From Pseudomonas typographi (GTDB taxonomy: Bacteria > Pseudomonadota > Gammaproteobacteria > Pseudomonadales > Pseudomonadaceae), in the NCBI RefSeq assembly GCF_014694385.1, contig NZ_JAAOCA010000017.1, positions 59,862 to 123,861 of the forward strand: a stretch of 64,000 nucleotides of DNA, read 5' to 3'. Position 1 is the stretch's first letter. Each line of letters opens with the position of its first letter. Made by a program: the position numbers and the translations under genes. The notes beneath the pieces were generated by a model. That model had not been told where the DNA came from. It worked only from the letters and a program-made list of their open reading frames with translations, and did no database searches. Positions 1-8,718 of this stretch are shown piece by piece.

Positions 1-492
1 GGGCAGGTTGAACCATTGAGGCTGGTCGGTTTGGTCGAACACGCTGCCGTCTGGCAGCCGGCCCACGTATTTCACCTGCACGCGGCTATTGGCCGAGGGC
101 GTGGGGCCCGTACCGGGGGACAACTCGGTCACCAATACACCATCACTGATCTCGCGCACATTCGGTTTGCTGCGCTCTTCGTTCAAAAATTGGTTCTCCG
201 CCACCAACGCCGTTTCGACCGGCGTGTTGGCGGTTTCCGCGGTTTGCGCGTCATGGTCCGCCAGCACTTGGCGCATGCGCTCTTGGCTCAGCGCCAGCGG
301 TTGTTGCTGGTAAGCCTGCTGCAGCCCTTGCAGCAGCGCATCGAGGTCAAGCTCGGGCATATCCTGGCGCAGGCGTTCGCCAACGCTGGCGCCCACGCTG
401 TAAGAAAGATCATGGTTGCTCGGTGCGGTAGCCTCTTGGGCAAACGCGGCAGGGGCGAGCAGTGCGATAGCGAACAGCAGGCGGCAACCCAT
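1..492 (-). CDS. FKBP-type peptidyl-prolyl cis-trans isomerase, 3' end cut by window edge
   Basis: The start codon is at 492, with GGGAGGAT about 5 bases upstream, and the frame stays open for 164 codons to the window edge. Residues 1-17 look like a signal peptide ending AAFA-QE, so the product is probably periplasmic. Residues 25-105 are the helical dimerisation region of FklB/Mip-like proteins. The PPIase domain starts near residue 115 and the typical VKYVGRLPDGSVFDQT stretch is visible before the cut. The role, from the family, is prolyl isomerisation and folding assistance. The gene is divergent from algP, the same arrangement as in P. aeruginosa. Confidence 0.88.
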   Translation of the reverse strand, partial: MGCRLLFAIALLAPAAFAQEATAPSNHDLSYSVGASVGERLRQDMPELDLDALLQGLQQAYQQQPLALSQERMRQVLADHDAQTAETANTPVETALVAENQFLNEERSKPNVREISDGVLVTELSPGTGPTPSANSRVQVKYVGRLPDGSVFDQTDQPQWFNLP

Positions 493-693
493 GGATATCC
501 TCCCGAGGCATTAGGCGAAAGTATTGCCCGTGCGCGTGGCGTTTTAAACCGTATTTGGCGGCCAGCGCCCACCGTGACGGTAAAAAAATGGAAAAACCGG
601 CGTTTTTTGCGGAAAATGCCTGGCATATCATCTAGCCGCTGGCATGTTCCGGGACTACCATGGCAACTATCCATATCAGTCAGGAGGTAAGCC

Positions 694-1755
694 ATGTCGG
701 CCAGCAAGAAGCCTGTAAGCACTCCGTTGCACCTGCTCCAACAGTTGACCGGCAATTTGCTGGAGACCCTGGAAAGCGCATGCGCCAAGGCCCTGGCTGA
801 TTCAGAGAAATTGCTGGCGAAGTTGGAAAAACAACGCGTGAAGGCTCAGGAGAAACTCCACAAGTCTCGCAGCAAAGTTGAAGATGCCGCGGCCGCCGGT
901 AAAGCCAAAGCCCAAGCCAAGGCTAAAACGGCGGTTAAAGACCTCGAAGCCCTGCTTGAGGGCCTGCACAAACACCAAGGTGAAACCCGCCAATACATTC
1001 TGGCGCTCAAGCGTGATGCACAGGAGAGCCTGAAGCTTGCCCAAGGCATCGGCAAAGTTAAAGAAGCTGCTGGCAAAGTATTGGCCGCGCGTAATAAACC
1101 GACCCCGGCCAAGGCGGTTGCCGCCGCCAAGCCCGCACGCAAGCCGGCGGCCACCCGCGCGGCTGCTACACCCGCCAATGCCAAGGTACCAGCTAGCAAG
1201 GTAGCGGCTAGCAAGCGGGCGCCTGCCAAGGCCGCCACCGCCAAGGCCAAGGCCACGGCATCGGCTACCAAGGCCTCACCCGCCACCAAGGCCCAGCCAG
1301 TGAGCAAGGGCGCAGCCGCCAAGCACACGCCGCCAGCCAAGGTCGCCGGCAGCAAGCCTGCCGCCGCCAAGCCCGCCGCCAGCCCACGCGCTAAAACCAC
1401 TGCCAAGCCTGCCGCCGCCCCGGCCGCGGCTGCCAGCCCACGTGCTAAAACCGCTGCCAAGCCTGCCGCAAAAACCGCCAGCAAGCCTGCCGCCGCCCCA
1501 GCCGTGGCCGCCAGCCCGAGCGCTAACAGCGCCGCCAAGCCGGCTGCGAAACCCGCCGCGAAACCTGCCAGCAAGGCAGCCGCCGCCAAGCCCGCCGCCC
1601 GTGCCACCACGGGCAAGCCGGCGGCGCCCCGGCCGGCAGCGAAAAAACCTGCTGCGAAAAAGCCCGCCCCGGCCGCGGCCGCTACTCCAGCACCGGCGGC
1701 CAGTGATGCCAGCAGCGCCACCTCGCCTGTGGCGGCAGCGCCCAGCGCATCCTGA
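694..1755 (+). CDS. algP: AlgP (AlgR3), histone H1-like Lys/Pro/Ala-rich protein
   Basis: The protein has 353 residues. Residues 1-130 are predicted helix or coiled coil, rich in Lys, Glu and Leu. From about 130 to the end it is low-complexity sequence built from AKPAAKPA-type units, strongly basic and resembling the C-terminal tail of eukaryotic histone H1. Such tails bind DNA, and AlgP was described in P. aeruginosa as a nucleoid-type factor influencing alginate (algD) expression. The SD AGGAGG lies 6 bases before the ATG. The repetitive tail (1130-1750) is prone to length change by recombination. The long ORF on the opposite strand is a composition artefact. Confidence 0.9.
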   Translation: MSASKKPVSTPLHLLQQLTGNLLETLESACAKALADSEKLLAKLEKQRVKAQEKLHKSRSKVEDAAAAGKAKAQAKAKTAVKDLEALLEGLHKHQGETRQYILALKRDAQESLKLAQGIGKVKEAAGKVLAARNKPTPAKAVAAAKPARKPAATRAAATPANAKVPASKVAASKRAPAKAATAKAKATASATKASPATKAQPVSKGAAAKHTPPAKVAGSKPAAAKPAASPRAKTTAKPAAAPAAAASPRAKTAAKPAAKTASKPAAAPAVAASPSANSAAKPAAKPAAKPASKAAAAKPAARATTGKPAAPRPAAKKPAAKKPAPAAAATPAPAASDASSATSPVAAAPSAS

Positions 1756-1759
1756 GCGT

Positions 1760-2212
1760 TTAGAACCCACCGCTGGCGAGCCACGCCTGAAGGGCCTCTT
1801 CATTGAGGCCCTTCAAGCTGCTGGCCAACCACTGCTCAAGGTCTTCGGCCTGCTCTGGCGGCCACTCGGCGGTGGCGCGCTCCAACCGCTGCAACAGTTC
1901 TTTTTCTGCCGCCAACTCCAAGGCTTTAAGCTGTTCACGTAAGCCGTGCAAGGCCGCGTCATGTGCTGCTTCGGCACGCCATTGCTGGCGCACGTGCCGT
2001 AGCGGGGCAATAACCTCTGCATGCCAATGCCCGGCTTGGGCTTGCAGGGCCTCACAGCGCTCGGCCTGGTAACGCACCCCGCGCTGGCCCAGCCAAGCGG
2101 CGCACAGCAGCAGGCACACGTTCGCCCCGGCGGCCTGCAGCGCCAGGCATGTCGGTTCCACGCCCGGGCGGGCGTACCATTGCACGGCGAACGCCCATAA
2201 CCCCTTGCTCAT
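1760..2212 (-). CDS. TIGR02444 (DUF2390) family protein
   Basis: The protein has 150 residues. The ATG at 2212 gives MSKGLWAFAVQWYARPGVE, typical of this proteobacterial family whose function is unknown. An upstream in-frame ATG at 2224 is less likely. The central segment (about 70-125) is a charged helix rich in Glu, Gln and Arg. The gene is convergent with algP (4-base gap) and divergent from yheS (50-base gap). An 11-bp perfect hairpin lies inside its 3' end (1788-1815). No function is assigned. Confidence 0.85.
   Translation of the reverse strand: MSKGLWAFAVQWYARPGVEPTCLALQAAGANVCLLLCAAWLGQRGVRYQAERCEALQAQAGHWHAEVIAPLRHVRQQWRAEAAHDAALHGLREQLKALELAAEKELLQRLERATAEWPPEQAEDLEQWLASSLKGLNEEALQAWLASGGF
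1788..1815. other. 11-bp perfect hairpin near algP 3' end
   Basis: TGAAGGGCCTC and its exact complement GAGGCCCTTCA are separated by the 6-base loop TTCATT. It lies 32 bases after the algP stop and inside the 3' coding end of the convergent TIGR02444 gene. No T-run follows on the + strand, so it is not a canonical terminator. It could stabilise or help end the algP transcript, or be an accident of coding. Confidence 0.45.
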
Positions 2213-2262
2213 TACACACCCCACGCCAGTGCGCCACGAAGCTGGTAGACTTCGGCGCCATT

Positions 2263-4176
2263 ATGATCCGAATCCAGAACCTTACCCTACAGCGTGGCCC
2301 CAAGCGCTTGCTGGAGCACGCCGAGTTGACCCTGCACCCAGGGCAGAAAGCCGGCCTGATCGGCGCCAACGGCGCCGGCAAGTCTAGCCTGTTCGCCTTG
2401 CTGCGCGGTGAACTGCTGCCCGATGCCGGTGAATGCGACCTGCCGCAGGATTGGCGCATCGCCCACATGCGCCAAGAAGTCGATGACCTTCAGCGCCTGG
2501 CGGTGGATTACGTACTCGACGGTGACCAGCACCTGCGCCAGGTTCAAGCCGCCCTTATACGGGCCGAGGCCGCGCAAGACGGCGCCACGCTCGGCCAGTT
2601 GCATGCGGATTTCGATACCGCCGGCGGCTACAACGCCGATGCGCGCGCGCGCAAGCTGCTGGCGGGCCTAGGCTTTAGTGAAGCGCAGATGGGCCACCAC
2701 GTCGGGGATTTTTCCGGCGGCTGGCGCATGCGCCTTAACCTGGCCCAAGCGCTGATGTGCCCCTCCGACTTGCTGTTACTCGACGAGCCGACCAACCATT
2801 TGGACCTCGATGCGATCCTTTGGCTTGAAGACTGGCTCAAAGGTTACGCCGGTACCTTGCTGTTGATTTCCCACGACCGTGATTTTCTCGATGCGGTAGT
2901 CGACCATGTGGCCCACATGGAACAGGCCAAGCTCACGCTCTACCGAGGCGGCTATAGCGCCTTCGAGCGCACCCGTGGCGAGCGCCTGGCGCAGCAGCAA
3001 CAAGCGTATGAGAAGCAGCAGGCCCGCCGCGCGCACATGGAAAAGTACGTCGCCCGCTTTCGTGCCCAGGCCACCAAGGCCCGCCAGGCGCAAAGCCGGA
3101 TCAAAGCGTTGGAGCGCATGGAGCAGATCAGCGCGGCGCATGTCGACTCGCCCTTCGAGTTCGGTTTTCGCGAGGCGTTGAAGTTCTCCAGCCCGTTGCT
3201 TGACCTGGCCGAGGGCCGCCTGGGTTACGGCGATAAGGCGGTGCTGGAGAAGGTCAAGTTGCAGTTGGCGCCGGGCGCGCGTATAGGCCTGCTGGGGCCC
3301 AATGGCGCAGGTAAGTCGACATTGATCAAGACCCTCGCCGGCGAATTGGCGCCGGTGGGCGGCCGCCTGCACCGCGGTGAAAACCTGGTGGTGGGTTATT
3401 TCGCCCAACACCAGCTCGATTCGCTCGATGACAAGGCCAGCCCTTTGTTGCACCTGCAGCGTTTGGCGCCGAACGAGCGGGAGCAGACCCTTAAGGACTT
3501 CCTGGGCGGCTTCGATTTTCGTGGCGCGCGGGTCGACGAGCCGGTGCTGAACTTCTCTGGCGGCGAAAAGGCGCGCCTGGCGCTTGCATTGATCGCGTGG
3601 GGCCGGCCGAACCTGCTGCTGCTCGACGAACCCACCAACCACCTGGACCTGGAAATGCGCCTGGCGCTGACGCTGGCCTTGCAAGAGTTCGGTGGCGCCG
3701 TGCTGGTGGTGTCTCACGACCGGCATTTGCTCAAAAGCACCACCGATGAGTTCTTGCTGGTGGCCGACGGCAAAGTGGCCAGCTTCGATGGCGACTTGGA
3801 CGATTACACCCGTTGGTTGGCCGAATACCGCCAGCGCACCGCGCCCTCCAGCGGTGCCGAGGCCGTTGGCGATAAAACCGATAAAAAGGCCCAGCGCCAA
3901 GCGGCGGCTGCCTTGCGCCAGCAGTTAGCGCCGCACAAAAAACAGGCCGAGCGCCTGGAAAAAGACCTTGGCGAAGTGCAGCAGGCGCTGGCGCAGGTCG
4001 AGCAAAGCCTGGCAGACTCCGCAGTGTACGAGCCGGCGCGCAAGGATGAGCTGCGCGAGCTGTTGGCCCGCCAGGCGAAGTTCAAGGTGCGCCAGGGCGA
4101 GCTGGAAGAAGCCTGGCTGGCCGCCATGGAAACGCTCGAAGCCATGCAGGCCGAGCTTGAAACGTTGAACGCCTGA
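2263..4176 (+). CDS. yheS: ABC-F family ATPase, YheS type
   Basis: Soluble protein of 637 residues, the same length as E. coli YheS, with no membrane segment. It has two ABC domains. The first has Walker A GANGAGKS at residues 34-41, signature DFSGGWRMRLNLAQAL and Walker B LLLLDEPTNHLDL. A linker rich in Gln and Arg follows. The second has Walker A GPNGAGKST, signature NFSGGEKARLALAL and LLLLDEPTNHLDL. A C-terminal coiled coil occupies about 540-637. ABC-F proteins act on the ribosome (E-site binding, rescue of stalled elongation) rather than in transport. The ATG at 2263 is chosen because MIRIQNLTLQRG begins the first domain; the frame opens farther upstream without homology. Confidence 0.92.
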   Translation: MIRIQNLTLQRGPKRLLEHAELTLHPGQKAGLIGANGAGKSSLFALLRGELLPDAGECDLPQDWRIAHMRQEVDDLQRLAVDYVLDGDQHLRQVQAALIRAEAAQDGATLGQLHADFDTAGGYNADARARKLLAGLGFSEAQMGHHVGDFSGGWRMRLNLAQALMCPSDLLLLDEPTNHLDLDAILWLEDWLKGYAGTLLLISHDRDFLDAVVDHVAHMEQAKLTLYRGGYSAFERTRGERLAQQQQAYEKQQARRAHMEKYVARFRAQATKARQAQSRIKALERMEQISAAHVDSPFEFGFREALKFSSPLLDLAEGRLGYGDKAVLEKVKLQLAPGARIGLLGPNGAGKSTLIKTLAGELAPVGGRLHRGENLVVGYFAQHQLDSLDDKASPLLHLQRLAPNEREQTLKDFLGGFDFRGARVDEPVLNFSGGEKARLALALIAWGRPNLLLLDEPTNHLDLEMRLALTLALQEFGGAVLVVSHDRHLLKSTTDEFLLVADGKVASFDGDLDDYTRWLAEYRQRTAPSSGAEAVGDKTDKKAQRQAAAALRQQLAPHKKQAERLEKDLGEVQQALAQVEQSLADSAVYEPARKDELRELLARQAKFKVRQGELEEAWLAAMETLEAMQAELETLNA

Positions 4177-4208
4177 TAGCTGGGCCCGGCCCGTTCGAGG
4201 GGTGAGCG

Positions 4209-4841
4209 ATGGTGCTGCAAACGTGGTTGGGCTTCTTTCTGGCGTGCTGGGTCATCAGCCTGTCGCCAGGTGCCGGCGCGGTGGCGTCGATGGCCAGCGG
4301 CCTGCAATACGGCTTCGCCCGCGGTTACTGGAGCGCGCTGGGCCTGCAACTGGGCCTGCTGCTGCAGATCGCCATCGTTGCCCTGGGCGTGGGCGCGCTG
4401 CTGGCGGCATCGGCCACGGCGTTTACCGTGATCAAATGGTTCGGGGTGTTCTATCTGCTCTATTTAGCTGCCAAGCAGTGGCGCGCGCTGCCCAGCGACC
4501 TTGGCCAAAGCATGCACGTGCGGCCAATCGGAAAGCCGCTGGCGCTGGTGTTCCGTGGCTTTTTGGTGAATGCCAGCAACCCCAAGGCCATCGTGTTCAT
4601 GCTGGCCGTGCTGCCGCAGTTCGTAGACCCCCACGCCGCGCTGCCAACGCAGTATGCAGTGATTGCCGCCACCATGGTCAGCGTCGACATGATTGTGATG
4701 GCAGGCTATACCGGCCTTGCATCCCAGGTGTTGCGGGCCCTGGGCACGCCACGCCAGCAGGTGCGCCTGAACCGCACCTTCGCGGCGCTGTTCGTGGCGG
4801 CAGCGGCCTGCCTTGCACTGTTGCGCCGGGCACCGGCCTGA
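4209..4841 (+). CDS. LysE/RhtB family amino-acid exporter
   Basis: Integral membrane protein of 210 residues with about six hydrophobic segments. It has the family N-terminus with SPGAGAVASMASGLQYGFARG (about 19-39) and the central NASNPKAIVFMLAVLPQF motif (about 118-135). Family members export amino acids or homoserine lactones by proton antiport; the substrate cannot be read here. It starts 32 bases after yheS and may be cotranscribed. Its stop abuts the stop of elbB on the other strand with no intergenic base. Confidence 0.87.
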   Translation: MVLQTWLGFFLACWVISLSPGAGAVASMASGLQYGFARGYWSALGLQLGLLLQIAIVALGVGALLAASATAFTVIKWFGVFYLLYLAAKQWRALPSDLGQSMHVRPIGKPLALVFRGFLVNASNPKAIVFMLAVLPQFVDPHAALPTQYAVIAATMVSVDMIVMAGYTGLASQVLRALGTPRQQVRLNRTFAALFVAAAACLALLRRAPA

Positions 4842-5513
4842 TCAAGAGGGCCCCTGCCCAGCCCGCGCGATCTCAACCACCCGGTCGACCAGCTTGTTGA
4901 TGCCGGCGGCGGCCTCACTGATCGACAGCGCGCCCATATAGGCGGGGGTGGTCACCAGCTTGCGCTCCACATCTTCAACGATGTCGTCGGCTTCGCACGC
5001 CTGGTGAATAGCCCCCATTTGGTTGATCACGGCGGCCGTGGCGTCGTCCTTGCCGAGGGTGCAGGTCACGGTAGGCCCATAGATCTTCGCCGCCAGCGCC
5101 GCGGAGATACACATCAGCCCCACCGGCTTGCGCTCCTCGGCGAACGCTTCGGCCAATGCCAGCACGTCGGGCAGCACGCTGCAGTGGGGCCCTTTGCTGG
5201 CAAAATCGGAAAGGTTCTTCGCCGAGCCGGAGCCGCCCGGGATGATCAACCCGTCGAAATCGCCCACCCGTGCTTCGCGCACGTCCTTGACACGCCCACG
5301 GGCGATGCGAGCCGCTTCTACGAGCACTTGGCGCCGCTCGCCGGTTGTTTCGCCAGTAAGGTGGTCGACTACGGCGAAACTGACGTTGGGGGCGAAGCAT
5401 TGCACCTGGCAACCGCGCTGGTCGAGGCGCAGCAGGGTAATCACGCTTTCTTGGATCTCGGCACCGTCGTAGATGCCACAGCCGGAGAGGATCACTGCGA
5501 TTTTGCGAGGCAT
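4842..5513 (-). CDS. elbB: ElbB, DJ-1/PfpI-superfamily protein (isoprenoid biosynthesis glyoxalase)
   Basis: The protein has 223 residues. The start MPRKIAVILSGCGIYDGAEI is diagnostic of ElbB, the family historically linked to isoprenoid or carotenoid yield in E. coli and later reported to have glyoxalase activity. The nucleophile elbow is the Cys of GLMCISAALAAKIYG (about 133-147). A conserved IPGGSGSAKNLSDFA segment lies at 92-106. Cytoplasmic, about the family length. Physiological substrate not known. Confidence 0.9.
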   Translation of the reverse strand: MPRKIAVILSGCGIYDGAEIQESVITLLRLDQRGCQVQCFAPNVSFAVVDHLTGETTGERRQVLVEAARIARGRVKDVREARVGDFDGLIIPGGSGSAKNLSDFASKGPHCSVLPDVLALAEAFAEERKPVGLMCISAALAAKIYGPTVTCTLGKDDATAAVINQMGAIHQACEADDIVEDVERKLVTTPAYMGALSISEAAAGINKLVDRVVEIARAGQGPS

Positions 5514-5581
5514 GGGCGCGCTCCTGGGTAGGCACCAGAGAGTTGATCGCAGATACCGAGCGGTGTTCCCCAGGCGCAGCG

Positions 5582-6169
5582 CTACGGTTGTTTTTCCTGC
5601 TGTTCGGCCCGCCGGGCAATGCGTGCCGCCTTGATACGCCGCCTAATCCACAGCGCAGCGCCGAGCACCAGCAGGGCGCCCAGCACCCATAGCTCGTACT
5701 TCTTCACATTGCCCAGCACCCCTTGGAGCACGGCGCCAAAATGGTAAGCCGCTTGGCCAAGCGCTACGGCCCAAACGATGGCGCCGATGCCGTTGAGGAT
5801 CAAATAACGGCGTGGCGGGTAACCGGAAAGGCCGATGGCCAACGGCATGACCGTGCGCAGGCCGTAGACGAAGCGAAAGCTCAGTACCCACAGGTCGGGG
5901 TGCTTGCGGATATGTTCCAACGCCCGGTCGCCCATCGTTTGCCAGCGCGGTTTGCGCGCCAGCAGGCGGCGGCCATGCCGGCGCCCGAGAAAATACCAGA
6001 GCTGGTCGCCGGCATAACTGCCCAGAAATGCAACCAGCATCACCAGGTTGATGTCCATGTAGCCACGGAACGCCAGAAACCCGGCCAGAACCAAAATGGT
6101 TTCACCTTCTAAGAAGGTGCCGAGAAAAAGGGCCAGGTAGCCAAAATTTTGCAAAAAATGTTGGAGCAT
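5582..6169 (-). CDS. DedA family membrane protein
   Basis: The protein has 195 residues and 5-6 membrane segments. DedA hallmarks are FLGTFLEGETILVLAGFLAF (acidic residue in the first reentrant helix), the YAGDQLWYFLGRRHG segment and the arginine-containing FRFVYGLRTVMPLAIGLS. The basic C-terminal tail is RRRIKAARIARRAEQQ. DedA proteins are proposed lipid carrier flippases that support membrane potential and cell division. The gene is divergent from ppk across 291 bases that hold the putative ppk promoter. Confidence 0.9.
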   Translation of the reverse strand: MLQHFLQNFGYLALFLGTFLEGETILVLAGFLAFRGYMDINLVMLVAFLGSYAGDQLWYFLGRRHGRRLLARKPRWQTMGDRALEHIRKHPDLWVLSFRFVYGLRTVMPLAIGLSGYPPRRYLILNGIGAIVWAVALGQAAYHFGAVLQGVLGNVKKYELWVLGALLVLGAALWIRRRIKAARIARRAEQQEKQP

Positions 6170-6289
6170 TTTTCAGGTGCTGGCGAAATGAACGCGCAGC
6201 CTAACCCTTACGGGGCATTCATGAAAGTGTCCAAATGTGTCTTGGCGTGAACATTTCCGCTGGTGTGCGGATATTTGGCGCTGCATGGG

Positions 6290-6323
6290 TTATCACCGGA
6301 TTGTCATGCAATCGTCTTATAAC
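6290..6323 (+). promoter_or_regulatory. Candidate Pho-box promoter of ppk
   Basis: TTATCAC (6290-6296), CGGA, TTGTCAT (6301-6307): two 7-mers with 4-base spacing matching CTGTCAT at 4/7 and 6/7. A -10 like TATAAC (6318-6323) follows 10 bases after the second 7-mer. This is the spacing of PhoB-activated promoters, where the box replaces the -35. It lies 137 bases before the ppk ATG. Read by eye only. Confidence 0.4.
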
Positions 6324-6460
6324 AGCTTGCATCGGTGACCTCGCAGCGGCCCGCTGGCCAATGCCGTGACCCCAGCCACGCGCTGTGCGTCACCCTTTCA
6401 GGCGTCGGTTGCCTGCGTGCCCAATCAGCCGAAGGGGCTATGGCCCTCAAGGAATTTCAA

Positions 6461-8665
6461 ATGAATAATGAAGCACTCGTCGACTCTGCTGTGAAAGGGG
6501 CCCACCCCGTGTTGGAACCTGTGTTGGATACGCCGGCCGACGCCCCTGCCGAAGCCGTGGAAACGCCCGCCCCGGCGCTGGTGGTCCCGAGCTTGGACGA
6601 CAGCAGCCTGTATATTCACCGCGAGCTGTCGCAGCTTCAATTCAATATCCGGGTGCTGGAACAGGCCTTGGACGAGACCAACCCTCTGCTGGAGCGGTTG
6701 AAGTTCCTGTTGATCTTTTCGAGCAACCTCGACGAGTTCTTCGAGATCCGCGTGGCGGGGCTGAAGAAGCAAATCAATTTCGCCCGCGAACAGGCCAATG
6801 CCGACGGCATCCCGCCACATCAAGCGTTGGCCCGCATCAGTGATTTGGTGCATGGCCAGGTGCAGCGCCAGTACGCCATTCTTAACGAAGTATTGCTGCC
6901 AGCACTGGAAAAACACCAGGTGCGCTTCATTCGCCGGCGCCATTGGACACCCAAGGTCAAGACCTGGGTGCGCCGCTATTTTCGCGACGAGATCGCACCG
7001 ATCATCACCCCGATCGGCCTCGACCCGACCCACCCGTTCCCCCTGCTGGTGAACAAGAGCCTGAACTTTATCGTCGAACTCGAGGGCGTCGATGCGTTCG
7101 GCCGCGATTCGGGCCTGGCGATCATTCCGGCACCTCGCCTGTTGCCAAGGATCATCCGGGTGCCCGAAGACGTAGGCGGTACGGGAGACAACTACGTATT
7201 TCTCTCGTCGATGATCCACGCCCACGCCGATGACCTGTTCCAGGGTATGAAGGTCAAGGGCTGCTACCAGTTCCGGCTGACTCGCAACGCCGACCTGGCG
7301 CTGGACTCAGAAGATGTCGAAGACTTGGCCCGCGCGTTGCGCGGCGAGCTGTTCTCGCGCCGCTACGGCGACGCGGTGCGCCTGGAAGTGGCCGATACCT
7401 GCCCCAAACACCTGTCGGACTACTTGCTTAAGCAGTTCAGCCTGAGCGAGTCGGAGCTGTACCAGGTCAATGGCCCGGTAAACCTAACGCGGCTATTCAG
7501 CATCACCAGCCTGGATAGCCACCCAGAGCTGCAATATGCGCCATTCACGCCGGCGATCCCGAAGATCTTGCAAAACAGTGAGAACATCTTCAGCACCATC
7601 AGCAAGCAAGACGTGCTGTTGCTACACCCGTTCGAATCCTTCACCCCAGTGATCGACCTGCTCCGCCAGGCCGCCAAGGACCCTTACGTGCTTGCGGTGC
7701 GCCAAACGCTGTACCGCAGCGGCGCCAACTCGGAAATTGTCGATGCGTTGGTGGATGCGGCACGTAGTGGTAAGGAAGTGACGGCGGTGATCGAGTTGCG
7801 CGCGCGCTTCGATGAAGAGTCGAACCTGCAATTGGCCAGCCGCCTGCAGGCCGCCGGTGCGGTGGTGATCTACGGCGTGGTCGGATTCAAGACCCACGCC
7901 AAGATGATGCTCATTCTGCGCCGCGAGGGTGGCGAGATTGTGCGCTATGCGCACTTGGGCACCGGCAATTACCATGCTGGCAATGCCCGGCTATACACCG
8001 ACTACAGCCTGCTGACTTCTGACGACGCGCTGTGCGAAGACGTCGGCAAGCTGTTCACGCAACTGATCGGCATGGGCAAGACCTTGCGCATGAAAAAACT
8101 GCTGCATGCGCCATTCACCCTGAAAAAGGGCATGCTCGATATGATCGCCCGGGAAACCCAGTTCGCCCTGGAAGGCAAACCGGCGCACATCGTTGCCAAG
8201 TGCAATTCGCTCACGGATGCCAAAGTGATACGCGCGCTTTACAAGGCCAGCCAGGCTGGGGTTCGTATCGACCTGGTGGTGCGTGGCATGTGCTGCCTGC
8301 GCCCGGGCATTGCCGGTGTCTCGCACAATATCCAAGTGCGCTCGGTGGTCGGCAGGTTCCTGGAGCACACGCGCATTTATTATTTCCAAAACGGCGGCGA
8401 GGAGCAGTTATACCTGTCCAGCGCCGACTGGATGGAGCGTAACCTCGACCGCCGTGTCGAAACCTGCTTCCCGATCGAGGGCAAGAAGCTGCTGACCCGG
8501 GTGAAGAAAGAGGTGGAAGCCTACCTGACCGATAATACCCATGCCTGGATACTGCAGCCGGATGGCAATTACCTGCGGCTGCAGCCTACGGGCAACCAAA
8601 ACCCGCGCAATGCCCAGGCCGCGCTGCTCGACAAGCTCAGTACGCAAGCGGTGATTGTCCGCTAA
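6461..8665 (+). CDS. ppk: Polyphosphate kinase PPK1
   Basis: Protein of 734 residues that polymerises the ATP gamma-phosphate into inorganic polyphosphate. Visible: N-terminal domain start [23 protein letters not shown] (about 46 onward), head-domain [22 protein letters not shown] region, the phosphohistidine HPFESFTPV segment (about residue 390) and the second His region [13 protein letters not shown]. The first 45 residues are a Pro/Ala-rich, poorly conserved extension, as in other Pseudomonas. ATG 6461 is preferred (AAGGAA 8 bases upstream); an in-frame ATG at 6440 also has a purine run. Convergent with ppx, so synthesis and degradation genes are adjacent but not an operon. Confidence 0.95.
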   Translation: MNNEALVDSAVKGAHPVLEPVLDTPADAPAEAVETPAPALVVPSLDDSSLYIHRELSQLQFNIRVLEQALDETNPLLERLKFLLIFSSNLDEFFEIRVAGLKKQINFAREQANADGIPPHQALARISDLVHGQVQRQYAILNEVLLPALEKHQVRFIRRRHWTPKVKTWVRRYFRDEIAPIITPIGLDPTHPFPLLVNKSLNFIVELEGVDAFGRDSGLAIIPAPRLLPRIIRVPEDVGGTGDNYVFLSSMIHAHADDLFQGMKVKGCYQFRLTRNADLALDSEDVEDLARALRGELFSRRYGDAVRLEVADTCPKHLSDYLLKQFSLSESELYQVNGPVNLTRLFSITSLDSHPELQYAPFTPAIPKILQNSENIFSTISKQDVLLLHPFESFTPVIDLLRQAAKDPYVLAVRQTLYRSGANSEIVDALVDAARSGKEVTAVIELRARFDEESNLQLASRLQAAGAVVIYGVVGFKTHAKMMLILRREGGEIVRYAHLGTGNYHAGNARLYTDYSLLTSDDALCEDVGKLFTQLIGMGKTLRMKKLLHAPFTLKKGMLDMIARETQFALEGKPAHIVAKCNSLTDAKVIRALYKASQAGVRIDLVVRGMCCLRPGIAGVSHNIQVRSVVGRFLEHTRIYYFQNGGEEQLYLSSADWMERNLDRRVETCFPIEGKKLLTRVKKEVEAYLTDNTHAWILQPDGNYLRLQPTGNQNPRNAQAALLDKLSTQAVIVR

Positions 8666-8696
8666 GGGGCCGCATGGGCCAGGTGGCAAAGCAAAC

Positions 8697-8718
8697 GCCA
8701 ACGCATGCAGGGGTTGGC
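8697..8718 (-). terminator. Possible ppx terminator
   Basis: GCCAAC and GTTGGC form a 6-bp stem with a 10-base loop. Read on the minus strand it is followed by a T-rich GTTTGCTTT stretch. It sits immediately beyond the ppx stop in the 53-base gap between convergent ppk and ppx. The stem is weak and the T-run is interrupted. Confidence 0.35.

Noticed and set aside
846..1784. 312-residue Ala/Leu/Gly ORF antisense to algP
   Set aside because: Mirror of the Lys/Pro/Ala repeats; no SD or domain, and algP has a strong SD and known product.
2776..3900. 374-residue ORF antisense to yheS
   Set aside because: Shadow frame produced by GC-rich third positions; lacks domain motifs, and yheS is intact.
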